Both the position numbers and the translations under genes were made by a program. Shown here piece by piece: positions 26,297-38,111 of a stretch of DNA of 64,000 nucleotides. Source of the stretch: Tetrapyrgos nigripes (taxonomy: Eukaryota > Basidiomycota > Agaricomycetes > Agaricales > Campanellaceae); the NCBI GenBank assembly GCA_013368315.1, contig JAACJM010000036.1:124001-188000 (forward strand). Direction: 5' to 3'. The notes under the pieces were generated by a model that saw only the letters and a program-made list of their open reading frames with translations, was not told where the DNA came from and did no database searches. Numbering within the stretch: position 1 is the first letter of the stretch; each line of letters opens with the position of its first letter.

Positions 26297-26943
26297 CTAA
26301 CGCAGCTTCCGAGTCATCCATTCAGCAGGCAGAAGGCAGCCTTCTCTGCATGGAATGTAGAGGTTAGAGGGTTCACGAATCTCGAGGACAGGCCGCCTGT
26401 GTCCTAGGCATTTCTCTTTGTTATCGCAATCGCAAGGATCTTCAGCAATCTTTTGTTCTGCGACACCAGGACGCCACTTGAAATCGCTCTGAGGAATGGT
26501 GCCATCAAGACTGGCTCTGGTCTTTGCGAGACTGTAGTCCTATCAGCAGATAAGTGAAGTCAGCTCAGAAGAAGTATTCTCTCGCACAAAATCGAAGAGA
26601 GGGGCGTACGTCGTAAGCAAGTTTCAGCTGATGTACCTTCCATCGGAAAGTGACGTTCTGAATAATTCGAGACAATCCTCGAGAGTCATTTAAGTTTACC
26701 GCAGCTTCTTCGGCCCTGTTGTCGATTAAAAGTTCGGTCAGCGGCAAAGATCAAGGGAAGTTGGATAAGAAAGACTTGCTCTTCCATGCGTTTCGCCAGA
26801 ATTACTCTCTTCGGAATCGTAGAAGGACAATCCACTGGGAAGTGACGAGAGTTGTTGAGAATATTATGAGCCAGTATGAGGTCTATTGCCCCGATGGGAT
26901 CCTCGGGCCAGTTCGACTTCGTTGACGACGGCTGGGTCTGCAT
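26297..26943 (-). CDS. Family A copy 2 (A2), intact, with a GC-AG intron
   Basis: Exons 26943-26780, 26715-26610 and 26539-26297 give 170 residues. Order of conserved blocks: LILAHNILNNSRHFPVDCPS; EEAAVNLNDSRG with VTFRWKVHQLKLAYD; YSLAKTRASLDGTIP; CDCDNKEKCLGHRRP; and SNLYIPCREGCLLPAEWM near the end. The first intron must start with GCAAGT to keep the frame, where A1 and A3 have GTACGT and GTATGT at the homologous place. This fits a genuine GC-AG intron. There is no signal peptide or membrane helix. The five conserved cysteines and GH suggest a small metal-binding fold (inference). The family was not recognised. The gene lies between family B members, which may mean the two families share history or function. 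Confidence 0.65.
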
Positions 26944-28255
26944 TTGTGGGTGCCTCGTGGGTTAAACGAGGGTCAGCCTTTTATATCTGTCAAACTGTAT
27001 TACGTCATTCATTTCCTCACCTCGAATCTACAAGGTGCCCATGAGGTTTGAACGCCAAGCATTGGTTTCACAACACGGCGTTCAAACTAGTGAGCAGAGT
27101 TGACAATGGTCACCGGTCGATCATGGCAAGCAGTGGAATCAAAAAGGATTCATTCAGTGAATAATTGTTGAAGAGACTTCCCGTTCCCTCCGAGTCGTAC
27201 AGGACTCCCACAAGACTCCCACGAGTATTCGAATGTGAGTTAGGATTGCTTCCAGATTTCCAGAATGTTAAACTGTTGGGGCAGACATGAGCGAGATATG
27301 AAAGAGATATAATCACTTACTCGCAATCTTACCACTGACCCTGCCAAGAAGAAACAGACCGCGCCTTGGCTTGCGATTGAAGAGATATGACAAGAAAGCT
27401 CCTTCAAGTTGCTACGAGCATCGAGCATTGGGGATCAGTGGGATAAGTTTATCACCCAAGTCTAGGACCAAGAGCAAAGGTGTTGAAAAGTGCAAGAGAT
27501 CGGTCTACACACGTGGCTATGCGTCAACGCCACCGCATCTTTGCGTGCTTCAATTTGCTTGAAAATGGCAAAGCTCATTAGTAACCCCAGGACTGGCTGG
27601 CTCTGAAGTCGCCGAGAACACGCGAAGGAAGTAGGTACTAGTATGCAAGATGGGATATGAAATCGCATTGGCAAAGCTGTTGACAAGAACCGAACAGGAT
27701 CCACGGGCCGGGTCTGCATACAGGAACCAGTCAGCAGGATGCCATGCAGCTATTTTGAAAAGCAGAACCAGATAGCAGGAATGACCATGTCCGACGACTA
27801 CATGCTTACTGAGGGATGCTCTGCATCATGCTCACGAAGGTTCTTGCTAGGTTTGCGTACTCCTTAGCACATAGAGAATTCACTCCTACAACAGGAGATT
27901 TTAAATGACTTAGGGTGGTCGTAGGTACCTGCATTGAAGGACTAAGGTGGTTTCGACCGAATATTTACTATAGGCGAAAATGATAGTGTTTTCGATTTTG
28001 CACATAGGTAAAATAACGGTTCTGAACGAAGTCCAATATGCATGGTTTTGGAAAAGCGACAAGAGGAAGAGCCACGGCTCGAGTACCCAAGGACGTGCAC
28101 AAAATTGCGTAGAGGACGTTGACTCGGAGAACTTATCGGGAGAACGCCGAAACACCATTCCTCACGTGGTCACGCAGCGAAGTTCGAACACGCTTTTCAG
28201 TTACCTGCACGGCCATGACCAGGATATCGACATAAGTATCATCTCTCCCAAGTCA

Positions 28256-28720
28256 ATGGCGACCTTGCCATTCTTTTTGGGTCTTTGACAGTAGCACTTG
28301 CTGTCGTCACAATTCTCTCTCCCAACTTCCACGCTATGCACGGCTCCGGATTAGGTTCTTCCCTAGTTTTTTCGACGGGAATACCAGAATCGTATCTCGG
28401 ATCCTTTCAAGAGCACATAAAATATGGAACTCTCCTACCTTCACCCGATACAACCTCGACTACGCTGGTTTTCGAGAACGTTGGGACAACGGTCGTTATA
28501 TCGTTTTCGAGGAAATGGGCGACGATGCTGCCATTCTCTATCGGTGTATTCTCCTCCGCGAAGTTTAAACTGATGATTCCGATTACTGGAATGCAGTTGC
28601 CGTCGACTGTGCCTTGTTAAGTTAGCACTACTCCTCGATTTACACTCCATCCTCAGTTCTCATATCCAACTTATGAGGCTCCAAAACTCGCTCTTGTCAT
28701 TTCAGATTCCGGACGTATGA
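28256..28720 (+). pseudogene. Family B pseudogene B2, decayed copy of B4
   Basis: Colinear with the intact gene at 32733. The ATG (28256) and first codons are kept, minus three bases. One base is lost about 60 bp in, so the membrane-helix frame shifts before the core. The donor corresponding to CCTTG|GTAAGT has become CCTTGTTAAG, so splicing is lost. Most of exon 2 (about 230 bp) is deleted, leaving only the end around the final TGA. The TATA box present upstream of the intact copy is also altered. A shifted frame (28285-28620) stays open but does not encode family B sequence. Confidence 0.8.
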
Positions 28721-29522
28721 AAGTCTACTTCAGTATCAAGGTATTCCATCTTTTGCTTTCCCGCTGTGAAAACTTGCTCTGTGGATCCGCTGTACGTGCG
28801 CTGTATCTTTGAAGCATGCCTCGCTTGCTCACGTCGCCATTCCCGATTAGATCATTTATTTAAGCTTGTTGTACTCTTACTCTGCGCATTCGTTCTGGCT
28901 TTAGGAACCTGGCAGTTTCGTTGCATTATGTTACTACAGCTCCCACATTTAGTCACTGGATGACTGCACGTGTGCTCACTTTTACACCTCCCTCTTTGTC
29001 TACCCGTTCGGTTCGGGGGACGTCTACGATGGACATATGTTATATCCCCAATCAATGATATCCTAACATGCCGTGGGTACCGCAGCAGCTAGTCGCTGCT
29101 CGGTTCACACTGCGTATATGTATCTTTAAGTACATCAATCACCTATATGACTAGGTGAATATTCCCTTATCCTAACTATGATGTCGATGAACGTGACGGC
29201 GCGATGCATTCGCCTTTGGGAAGATAATTCTGACGTGCAATAGGTCAAACTCCTACGATAGCCCAGACATGTGAAGACATGGGCTATTTTTAGTCCCTCT
29301 CTTATCGTTTACGCTAGTGAGGTTCAAAATGTTCGCGACAATGTTGCACTCTGACCCTCGTAACGAACAAGGCGATTCAACGTTTCACGTCCTTCTGAAT
29401 CATAAGCCAAGCTTGCTGTCGTTTGTCAGTGAGATTTTCGCGCTTTCAGCAACTCAGTATAATGGGGGGTTCATTGATGAGATGTCATGGTGGTTACATG
29501 TGGTGATAGTGGCGTAGTTAAA

Positions 29523-29955
29523 GCTGAAGCGGCCGGTTCTAAAGGCGCTCCGATCCTCTCTTCCGTGTCCCTCTTCTGTGACAGTGGGGAATAGAACACC
29601 CTCGCATTGCTCTTTCCCGGTGTTCCTCTCCCATAAGCCGCGTCGCTGAGTCGTCATCTCTACAGATATCATCATATTTTGGGCTCAAGTAACACAGCTT
29701 TCCTCGAGAATCCCGCATGTCATCCCGGCGAGTCCCTAGAGTTTACACTTAGTAAAAGTACTTCAAAGCGGCCGTTCTAAAAGGCGCTCCGACCCTCTCC
29801 TCCGTGACCCTCTTCTTTGACAGTGTCGAATAGAACACCCTCGCATTGCTCTTTCCCGATACTCCTCACCAATAAGCTGCCTGACTTATCCGTAACTTCT
29901 ACAACTATCATCATGTTTTGGGGTTCTCCTCGAGAATCCCACATGCCATCTCCAC
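29523..29955. repeat. About 240-bp direct repeat inside unit 1
   Basis: Two adjacent diverged copies, from about 29523 and 29765. Both contain CGGCC(G)GTTCTAAA, GACCCTCTC-type tracts, ACACCCTCGCATTGCTCTTT and CTCGAGAATCCC. Unit 2 has only one copy (about 34293-34490), so this doubled after the segmental duplication, or unit 2 lost one. Confidence 0.75.
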
Positions 29956-30617
29956 GTTCCTGGCTCTCTACAGCTTAAAAGCTTTGACCAGTGATTATTT
30001 CCTTATTACCTTCCACATTCTGTTCTCATATACCCTTTACACTTGTCTATTACTCACTTCCGTATCCCCCTCTTCTGTATTCCCTTCCCTCAGATTCCCC
30101 GTTCTCGTCGTCAGTCAACCACGTCCCACTTCCATGATGTTCGTGATTCGTCCCTTAATTCTCGATTCCGTACCATTCGTCCCGCATCATACTGACCCTT
30201 CTTACACATTTACAGGTGTCTAAAACTACGCCAAGCCAGCTCCCACATTCCTTTCATTCTTGTTCTCGCTTTCAGCCAGGACGTCCGGTGTGGCTATCAA
30301 ACTTTTAGGAGCTCCGAAAAAATTCGTCTAGCATTGGGACCATCTGTAACAAAATATGTTATCGACCCTTCTGATTTCCGCCACCGTTTCGAGAATGGTC
30401 TTTACGATAATCTGATGGAAGACGAAGCCGCCATTCTCTACAAGCGCATTCAAAACCATGACGTGCAGATGGGTCATTTACCATTGCGCTTGTGGACTAC
30501 GGTTGCTGAAAGTTGTGCTCTTGTACGTGGCTGTTAGTGTCGTGCTTTGTCGAACACCTCACCCATGGAGTCATTTCATAGATCCTTGAAACCAAAAGGA
30601 GAGGGTTTTCAGCTTGA
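29913..30617 (+). pseudogene. Family B copy B3, 5' end damaged
   Basis: Exon 2 (30216-30522) and exon 3 (30582-30617) are intact and nearly equal to the copy at 34440: DVRCGYQTFRSSEKIRLALG, YVIDPSDFRHRFENGLYDNL, EAAILYKRIQNHDVQ, ESCAL|ILETKRRGFSA. The first exon is not. Relative to the intact copy, 13 bases are missing just after the ATG at 29913, and two more are lost near the ITF codons, so the start cannot reach the core in frame. A product would need another start or upstream exon. Confidence 0.65.
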
Positions 30618-31519
30618 AATAGCTACACCGAAGCTGACAACTGTTTCTCAGGCTGCCGTCCCTCCTTCTCCGTCAGCACTTTTGGACTGTATCGTAGCAT
30701 GAGGGATGGAGAACGTGAAGCAACGTGCTCTTGCCCCACTTCCTCCCACTTCACCTTCCCAAAAACACCTTTATAGGACGCTCCTCGAGCTCCCGTTCCC
30801 CCAGCACGAGGCAGGAGATCACTAGTGTTTGTTCCCTCTCACATTCCTATTTCATCTGTTTCTTCAGCCTGTGGCTGGTGTTCGCCGTGCTTGGATCTGT
30901 TTTTGCTGTGGACTATCATGCACCTTTCATACAATCCATGTGGCATGTCATTATTGCAATCGATGACCGATTACATCAAATTCATGTTCCAAGTCCAATG
31001 AAGTTCTTATATGCTATGTCTGGCTCGGACTATCACTGATCAGTCTTCTCGGGTCACGCTACCTGCGAACCGGGATCCAAAGTACCGATGTTCACTCCTG
31101 CCAGCCTTTGTTAGGTACAGACCTTAAGCTTTCATAAGATATCGTCTACTCCAGTACTAACTTAGCTTCATGTACCACAAGGCGTAAGATTCGAAGCTTA
31201 AAGCTGGGCCCGGGCATATCCACGAATCAGAGATGATCATGTATCTGACTTTGCAACCGAGAAAGAAGATCCCAAGAACGCTGAAGCGGACCTTGCTGAG
31301 GCTAAATGTCAAATGCTTAACACCGGGTGTAGTGTCGATCATCCGAATGAAGTGATTCAACTGTGAAGAAGCCCTCGTTATTTAAAGATATCATCATACT
31401 TACGTCGCTCTGATACTCGAGCTGCGGCGGAAGGATGGTCGATAGATGCGTCACTGCAGTGTCAGTGCATTTGTGAAGACCTGATACTCGAAAGAGTTTG
31501 ACGAGAAGAGAGCAAGAAG
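30618..31519. other. 3' part of unit 1, no gene
   Basis: Degenerate duplicate of about 35164-36060. Frames here are short and do not match those in the other unit, which argues against coding. Confidence 0.5.
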
Positions 31520-32677
31520 ATGGTCACCGGTCCGAAATGGCGAGCACTGGCAGTGCAATCAAAAAGGAGTCATACAGCCACTCATACAGTGATATTTAAT
31601 TGTTGAAGAGACTCCTTCATCATGTCCATCGTACACTGCTGCGAACATCTGAGTGTGAGTCCGGATTGCTTCCAGAGAATGCTAAGCTGTTGAGGCAGAG
31701 ATGTGCTTGATATGAAAGAATCAAAGAAATATAATCACGCACTCCATTTTTAGCAGAAGAAACACCCCGCTCGCAATTGAGACGTGACAAGAGATCTCCT
31801 TGCTATGATCATCGAACAGTGGGGAACAGCAGGAGAGGTGAATTACCCCGTTTTGCTAGGACCAAGCACAAAGAAGTAGTGAATTGAAAGCGCGCGGCTA
31901 TGCGTCAACGTGCTTCAATCTGCTGCATAATGCCAAAGCTCATCAATAACCGCAGGACTGCCAACTGTCTCTGAAGTCGCCGGGAACACGCGAATTTAGG
32001 CAAGGCGAAGGAAGTAAATTTGCAAGGTGGGATATGAAATCGCGCTGGCAAGCTGTCGACAGGAACAGAACAGGATCCATCTACCAGAGAGTTTGGCTAC
32101 AGGTACCAATCAGCAGAATACTATGCAGCTATTTTGTGAAGCAAGAATCAGAGAGCAGAAATATTGACCAGTGTCTGACGACGTACTCACTGAGGGATGC
32201 TCAGGAAGGTTCTTGGTACTCCTTATAGTCTCGTGAAACCAGACTGACGATACCCACCATGTGTGGATGTACTTGCGCATAGAGGTAATCCACTCTTACA
32301 CAGAATTTAAATAACTTTGAGTGGTCGTAGATACTTGCGTTGGAGAATCGAGGTGGGTTTCGACCGAAAATGGTATTACCAGCTGTATGTAGTGTTTTCA
32401 GTTTTGCATAAGTAATGTAAACGTCTTAAATGAGGTTCAAAGAGCACATTTGGAGGAAGAGAACAGAGGAAGAGCTACGGTACGAATTCCAAGAGAAGTA
32501 CACAGAATTGCGTACTAGAGTTGATTACTTATCCGGAGCTACGGTACGAACGTCGAATACAACAAAACAGATTGCCATTTCTCCACGTGGCAGCGAACAC
32601 GCTTTACCTTGCACCTACTACATACTTGACTTGATCATTTTTCATTCTTCATTTTACACGGCCAGCCATGACCAGAA

Positions 32678-32684
32678 TATAAAA
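32678..32684 (+). promoter_or_regulatory. TATA box of family B gene B4
   Basis: TATAAAA lies 49 bases before the ATG at 32733. The equivalent site in the decayed unit 1 copy reads GATATCGACATA, so the box is lost there. Confidence 0.5.
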
Positions 32685-32732
32685 CCTGAACACCATGTCG
32701 AGACCTCCAGACTCGACTCTTCTCCCTAGTCA

Positions 32733-33425
32733 ATGGCGACCTTGCATCCCATTCTTTTTGGGTCTTTGACAGTAGCACTTGCTGTCATACCAATTTTCTT
32801 TCAACAACTTCCACGCTATGCACGGCTCCGGATTAGGTTCTTCTTGCCGAGCTTTTTTGACGAGAATGCCAGAATCGCATCTCGAATCCTTTCAAGAGCA
32901 CATCAAATACGGAACTCCCCTACCTTCACCCGATACAACCTCGACCACGCTGATTTTCGAGAACGTTGGGACAACGGTCGTTATATCGTTTTCGAGGAAA
33001 TGGGCGACGATGCTGCCATTCTCTATCGGTGTATTCTCCTCCGCGAAGTTCAAACTGATGATTCCGATTACTGGAATGCAGTTGCCGTCGACTGTGCCTT
33101 GGTAAGTCACTACTCCTCGATTTAGACTCCATCTTCAGCTTCTCCTATCCAGATCCTTGAAACAATGGCTAATGAGCTGCCTACACGGTCACCATCCGGA
33201 CCTACTCATCGGATCGATGCCAATGTCGCAACACCCACCCCCTATGTCCTGACAACAGATGTGCAAACGCTCACACACCACCCCGCACCATCTGCTACTT
33301 CCCTTTCACATACCTCAGCTATCTCCAGACGTTCTGATGATACCGTCACACCAGAAACACCTCCAACTTCCGAGGCTCCAAAACCCGCTCTTGTCATTAC
33401 AGATATTCGAGCTCCGGACGTATGA
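32733..33425 (+). CDS. Family B protein B4 (213 residues), best intact member
   Basis: Exons 32733-33101 and 33153-33425. Residues about 5-25 form a membrane helix (ILFGSLTVALAVIPIFF). The core has ARIASRILSRAHQIRNSPTF, DHADFRERWDNGRYIVFEEM, DDAAILYRCILLREVQTDDS and AVDCAL at the splice site. Exon 2 begins ILETMANEL and continues as a Pro/Ser/Thr-rich tail (ATPTPYVLTTDV, RRSDDTVTPETPPTSEAP), ending in DIRAPDV. A TATA box and a good GTAAGT donor support expression. I recognise no described domain. One membrane pass with a long, probably cytosolic, core and a disordered tail is what can be seen; topology is inferred. Confidence 0.7.
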
Positions 33426-34439
33426 AAGTCTACTTCAGTATCGAGGTATCCCATCTTTTGCTTTCCCGCTGTGAAAACTTGCTCTGTGGATCCGCTGTAC
33501 GTGCACTGTATCTTTGAAGTATGCCTCGCTTGCTCACGTCGCCATTCCCGATTAGATCATTTATTTAAGCTTGTTGTACTCTTACTCTGCGCATTCGTTC
33601 TGGCTTTAGGAACTGCACAAATGATGTATTATTTTGGGTAAGCTTCATGGCAGTTTCGTTGCGTTATGTTTTGCTTATACGACTACGGCTCCCACATTTA
33701 GTCACTGGATGACTGCACGTGTGCTCACTTTTACACCTCCCTCTTTGTCTACCCGTTCGGTTCGGAGGACGTCTACGATGGACATATGTTATATCCCCAA
33801 TCAATGATATCCTAACATGTCGTGGGTACCGCAGCAGCTGGTCGCTGCTCGGTTGACACTTCGTATATGTATCTTTAAGTACATCAATTACCTATACGAC
33901 TAGGTGAATATTCCCTTATCCAAACTATGATGTCGATGAACGTGACGGCGCGATGCATTCGCCTTTGGGAAGATACTTCTGACGTGCAATAGGTCAAACT
34001 CCTACGATAGCCCAGACATGTGAAGACATGGGCAATTTTTAGAGGATCCCTCTCTTATCGTATACGTTTGTGAGGTTCGAAATTCTCGCGGGACCGACAA
34101 TGTGGCCACTCTGACTCCCCTCATAACGAACAAGGCGATTCAACATTTGACGTCCTTCTGAATCATAAGCCAAGCTTGCTTTCGTTTTTCAATGAGATTT
34201 TGGCGCCTCCAGCGACCGGTAAAATGGGAGTTCATTGATGATATGTCACGGTGGTTACAATGTGGTGATAGTGGCGTAGAAACACTTCAAAGCGGCCGGT
34301 TCCAAATGCTCTCCTCTGCTCTCCTCCGTGTCCCTCTTCTCTGACAGTATCGAACAGAACACCCTCGCATCGCTCTTTCCCGGTATTCCTCACCACTGAT
34401 AAGCCGGCAGACTTACCCGCAATCTCTACAGCTATCGTC

Positions 34440-35163
34440 ATGTTTTACGCTCGAGCAACACAGCTCTCCTCGAGAATCCCACATGTCATCTCCACGTTCC
34501 TGGCTCTCTACAGCTTAAAAGCTTTGACCAGTGATTATTTCCTTATTACCTTCCGCACATTCTGTTCTCATATACCCTTTACACTTGTCTATTACTCACT
34601 TCCGTATCCCCCTCTTCTGTATTCCCTTCCCTCAGATTCCCCGTTCCCGTCGTCGGTCAACCACGTCCCACTTCCATGATGTTCGTGATTCGTCCCTTAA
34701 TTCTCGATTCCGTACCATTCGTCCCGCATCATACTGACCCTTCTCACGCATTTACAGGTGTCTAAAACTACGCCAAGCCAGCTCCCACATTCCTTTCATT
34801 CTTGTTCTCGCTTTCAGCCAGGACGTCCGGTGTGGCTATCAAACTTTTAGGAGCTCCGAAAGAATTCGTCGAGCATTGGGACCATCTGTAACAAAATATG
34901 TCATCGACCCTTCTGATTTCCGCCACCGTTTCGAGAATGGTCTTTACGACAATCTGATGGAAGACGAAGCCGCCATTCTCTACAAGCGCATTCAAAACCA
35001 TGACGTGCAGATGGGTAATTTACCATTGCGCTTGTGGACTACGGTTGCTGAAAGTTGTGCTCTTGTACGTTCGCTGTTACTATCGTGCTTTGTCGAACAC
35101 CTCTTGACCTACCAAGTCATTTCATAGATCCTTGAAACCAAGAGGAGGGGGTTCTCGGCTTGA
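34440..35163 (+). CDS. Family B protein B5 (168 residues), three-exon variant
   Basis: Exons 34440-34603, 34758-35064 and 35128-35163 join in frame. Exon 1 is MFYARATQLSSRIPHVISTF plus LALYSLKALTSDYFLITFRT, a hydrophobic N-terminus unrelated at the residue level to that of B4. Exon 2 adds IPFILVLAFSQDVRCGYQTF, then the core VIDPSDFRHRFENGLYDNLM and EAAILYKRIQNHDVQMGNL, ending ESCAL. Exon 3 is only ILETKRRGFSA. The short tail replaces the Ser/Thr-rich tail of the longer members. The first donor (GTATCC) is weak, so exon 1 is the least certain part. Confidence 0.55.
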
Positions 35164-36290
35164 AACGGTCACACCGAACCTGAAGTGCTCAACTGTTCCT
35201 CAGACTGTCGTCCTCCTTCTCTGAAAACGGTTTTGGACTGAAGCGTGCGGGCTACGGAGGTCTAGAGGCTGTCTAAAGGAACGTTCTATTGATCCACTTC
35301 CCACAACCAACCCAAAACACCTCGAGCTGATGCTCTTCCACTCCCCGACACGAGGCAGGAGACGGCTGTTTTTTGTTTCCTCTCCTTCCTATTTTATCTG
35401 TTACTTCAGCCTGGTCTTGACCCACTTCCGCGCCACCAAAACACTTCTACATGACGCTCCTTCCTTTCCCCCTACACGAGGCAAGAGATCACTGTTTTGT
35501 TTCCTCTAGGCTCTCTCCTTCTATTTCATCTGTTACTTTTTTACTTATGGCCAGTGGCCTTGGTCCTTCGCGTCCTTCGGTCCGGTTTTGCTATAGACTA
35601 TCACGCATCTTTCATACGTTCATGCATAATTACCGTTAATATGCTATGTCCATTGCCCGAGTATTATCGATATTATCACCGATCCCTGATCAATCCTCTT
35701 GGTCAACTTGAAAAACCGGGGGCCAGAGTACTGAGGTTCGAAGCTCCAGCCAGCCAGACCTTTCATCAGCTGGGAACGGTGTCTACTACTCCAGTATTAG
35801 CTTCGTGCAGCTACGTGTGCCACAAGGTAACTTGAAGACAAGCCGGGCCTGGGGGTGTCCCTTAATCAAAGACAAAGATGAACATCTCCCTTCGCTAGCG
35901 AGAACGAAGATCCCCGGAACACTGAGCTGGATCTTGAGGCTAAACGAAGCTAAACGTCAAATGCTTAACACCCGGCGTAGTCCGAATGATATGAACCTGA
36001 AACTTAAGACGGTTTGTTTATTTAAAGATACAGTACCGTGAAATCATGTTGCATGGATACACGACTCGAGGCTGCGGAAGAAGTGCCGGAGAACAAGAAG
36101 AGACGTGGCACAGGTTCAAGTTCAACTTGTGCTGCATGTAGAGCACTCTAAAAAAAGAAGACAGCGGCTTGAAGTTGGATACCACTGGTGGATCAAGAAG
36201 TCAAAGATAGCCATCAAATGATAATTGCCACAGACCTTGAAGCAATTGGGTTCGTGTTCCCAACGGTATCTGTACTACGAAACAATTTCG
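35164..36290. other. 3' part of unit 2 and junction, no gene
   Basis: Homologous to the end of unit 1 up to about 36045. No conserved frame is seen between the two copies. Confidence 0.45.
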
Positions 36291-37900
36291 AAGCTTCCAG
36301 TCATTTTTGCTACTGGTGCAGCCTTCCGGCTGGCCCGCTTTGACCGAGGTTGTTCAAGACCAAGAGTAAGGCATCAAAACTTCCTGTCAAAATGCGTACT
36401 ACGCGAGTCCTATGCGGCCTGCACTCTTGAGACTCATACTATGTATGGCGCTTGTTTCAAACGAACGGTCATGAGCCTCAGGGCCATCGACGAAAATAGT
36501 GAAAGTGAACCAAAAGTGAAAACTCACTATGCAAAGATTCCACGTCTCTTGCTACGGCCTACGTGGTCCCTTTGTGGCCTGCTTTATGGTTGATCAATGA
36601 TAACAGCGCCATCATGCCAGGGCCACCTTGTTCAAGTGTTCTTGCACGAGAATTACCGCAAATGGGCCAAAGGCTGTTAGGAAAAATATCCGAGGCGGAC
36701 AAGAAAACTAGCGCTGTAGAAGGTCTCCTGGAAGTTGGATTAGACTTTCGGTCCTCGAGGACAATACACCCACCTGGCCATTCCAGCTGATTCGATGCGC
36801 GGAAATGACTTCAGGACATATGAGCCTCGGTGGTGATGATAAACGAACTGCCGGGAAAAGGCATAAGCTCGCTGCTCGACCAAGAGTACTAGTAAAACTC
36901 CAAAAACCGCATGAAAATGCGTACTATCCTGCACTCCGGGGCATGTATGGTGCTTGCACTCACGAGTCATCGACGAAGAAAAGTGAAAGTGAGAACTCAC
37001 CACAATACGCAAAGATTCCATGTCTCGTACTACGTGGTCGCTTTACAACTGTGGTTGCTTTACCATTGATCAACGAGAACAGCATCTTCATGAGCCAGCT
37101 TGCTCAGGCGTTCCTGCCCAAAATGGGCCAAAGGCTATTCAGAAAAAGATCCCAGGGAGTAGACAAGAAAATTAGCGCTGTAGGGGTTTTCTAGGGTTTT
37201 CTTCGAGTCAGATTAGGTACCGGATTTTTCCGTCCTCGAGGGGAATCCACCCACCCGGTCGTTCCTGGCGCAGATGATTTATCAAAGGAAATGACTTCAA
37301 GCATCCCAGTGACATACGCGTTTGATAAACTGTGAATGAACCGGCGGGGGCAAGACATAGCTCAGCCAAGACCACTAGGAGTAAGGCTCCAAATCTTCTG
37401 GTGAAAATGCTGAACGGCCTGCCTTCTGGAGGCTCATAACATATCGTGTGGGGCCCTTGTTTGCAATGCTCATGAACCATCGGCGAAAAAGGTGGATGCT
37501 TTCTGCTTCATGTTTGGATGACAGCGTCGTCCTTCGATCATGACCAGCCTGTTCAGGCCTTTCCACACCCATGTTTTACATGAGAATCCCTAAAAATGGG
37601 CCAAAGGCTAGATCCGAACAGGTGGACAAAAGAACTAGTGCTGTAGAAGGTCCCTTACAGTTGGATTAGGCTTTCGCCAGTCCTTGAGGACAATGCGACC
37701 ACTCGTTCCGGATGATTGACCCGAGAAAATGACTTCAGGCATCCCAGTATACGAGTTTTGGCGATCATGAACTGTAAATGAATCACCGGGAAAAGATAAA
37801 CCGACCATGAGACCAATAAGACTCTAAGTACTTACTAGTTGCGAAGGCTCCAAAACGCGTATAGCCTACAATCTGAGGGCTCATACTATTATGTATGGCA
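36290..37900. repeat. Degenerate tandem repeat, about 0.47 kb x 3-4
   Basis: An anchor AATGGGCCAAAGGCT recurs at 36661, 37122 and 37595. A second anchor, AAATGACTTCA, recurs near 36804, 37291 and 37728. A third, GACCA followed by AGAGTA or a variant, appears near 36355, 36877, 37371 and 37811. Order is kept in each unit, so this is a tandem array, the first unit being partial. On the minus strand, units two and three each hold a frame ending around VLKSFPRI or CLKSFPLI after a hydrophobic run, which may mark an ancestral coding exon. Confidence 0.75.
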
Positions 37901-38111
37901 CTTGCATCTATTCGCTCATGATTATAAGACGCTGATGCGCGAGTGGGCGATGAAGATAGCAATTTGTGTGAAGGAAGAAGGTTTAATAACGGTGACTAAT
38001 GCTGTCCGTGCCATGTGATGGTGAAATCTTTCCTTCATCATCCATCACCAGCAGTCAGTGCATGGCGTTATAACTGGCCAGTCTGGCCGAAGGTATGTCT
38101 TCCTCAGCATC

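Larger units (their letters stand above)
27106..31400. repeat. Segmental duplication, unit 1 (carries two broken family B copies)
   Basis: This stretch aligns in the same order and orientation with 31520-36045. It starts at a shared ATGGTCACCGGT and runs past ATGCTTAACACC to a shared TTATTTAAAGATA. Long parts, such as 28990-29160 against 33740-33910, are almost base-for-base equal; others are interrupted by indels. Boundaries are approximate. Confidence 0.8.
31520..36045. repeat. Segmental duplication, unit 2 (carries two intact family B genes)
   Basis: Head-to-tail partner of 27106-31400, displaced by about 4.4-4.5 kb. It holds the intact B genes at 32733 and 34440. It has an extra internal duplication of about 110 bp near 35340-35540 (ACACGAGGCA(G/A)GAGA motif twice) that unit 1 lacks. 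Confidence 0.8.

Noticed and set aside
28285..28620. A 111-residue open frame in the decayed B copy
   Set aside because: It is the shifted frame of a pseudogene; the same shifted frame is also open in the intact copy, so its openness reflects shared bases and not selection on that frame.
36290..37900. CRISPR-like array
   Set aside because: The units are about 470 bp, degenerate and without spacer structure; the sequence is eukaryotic.
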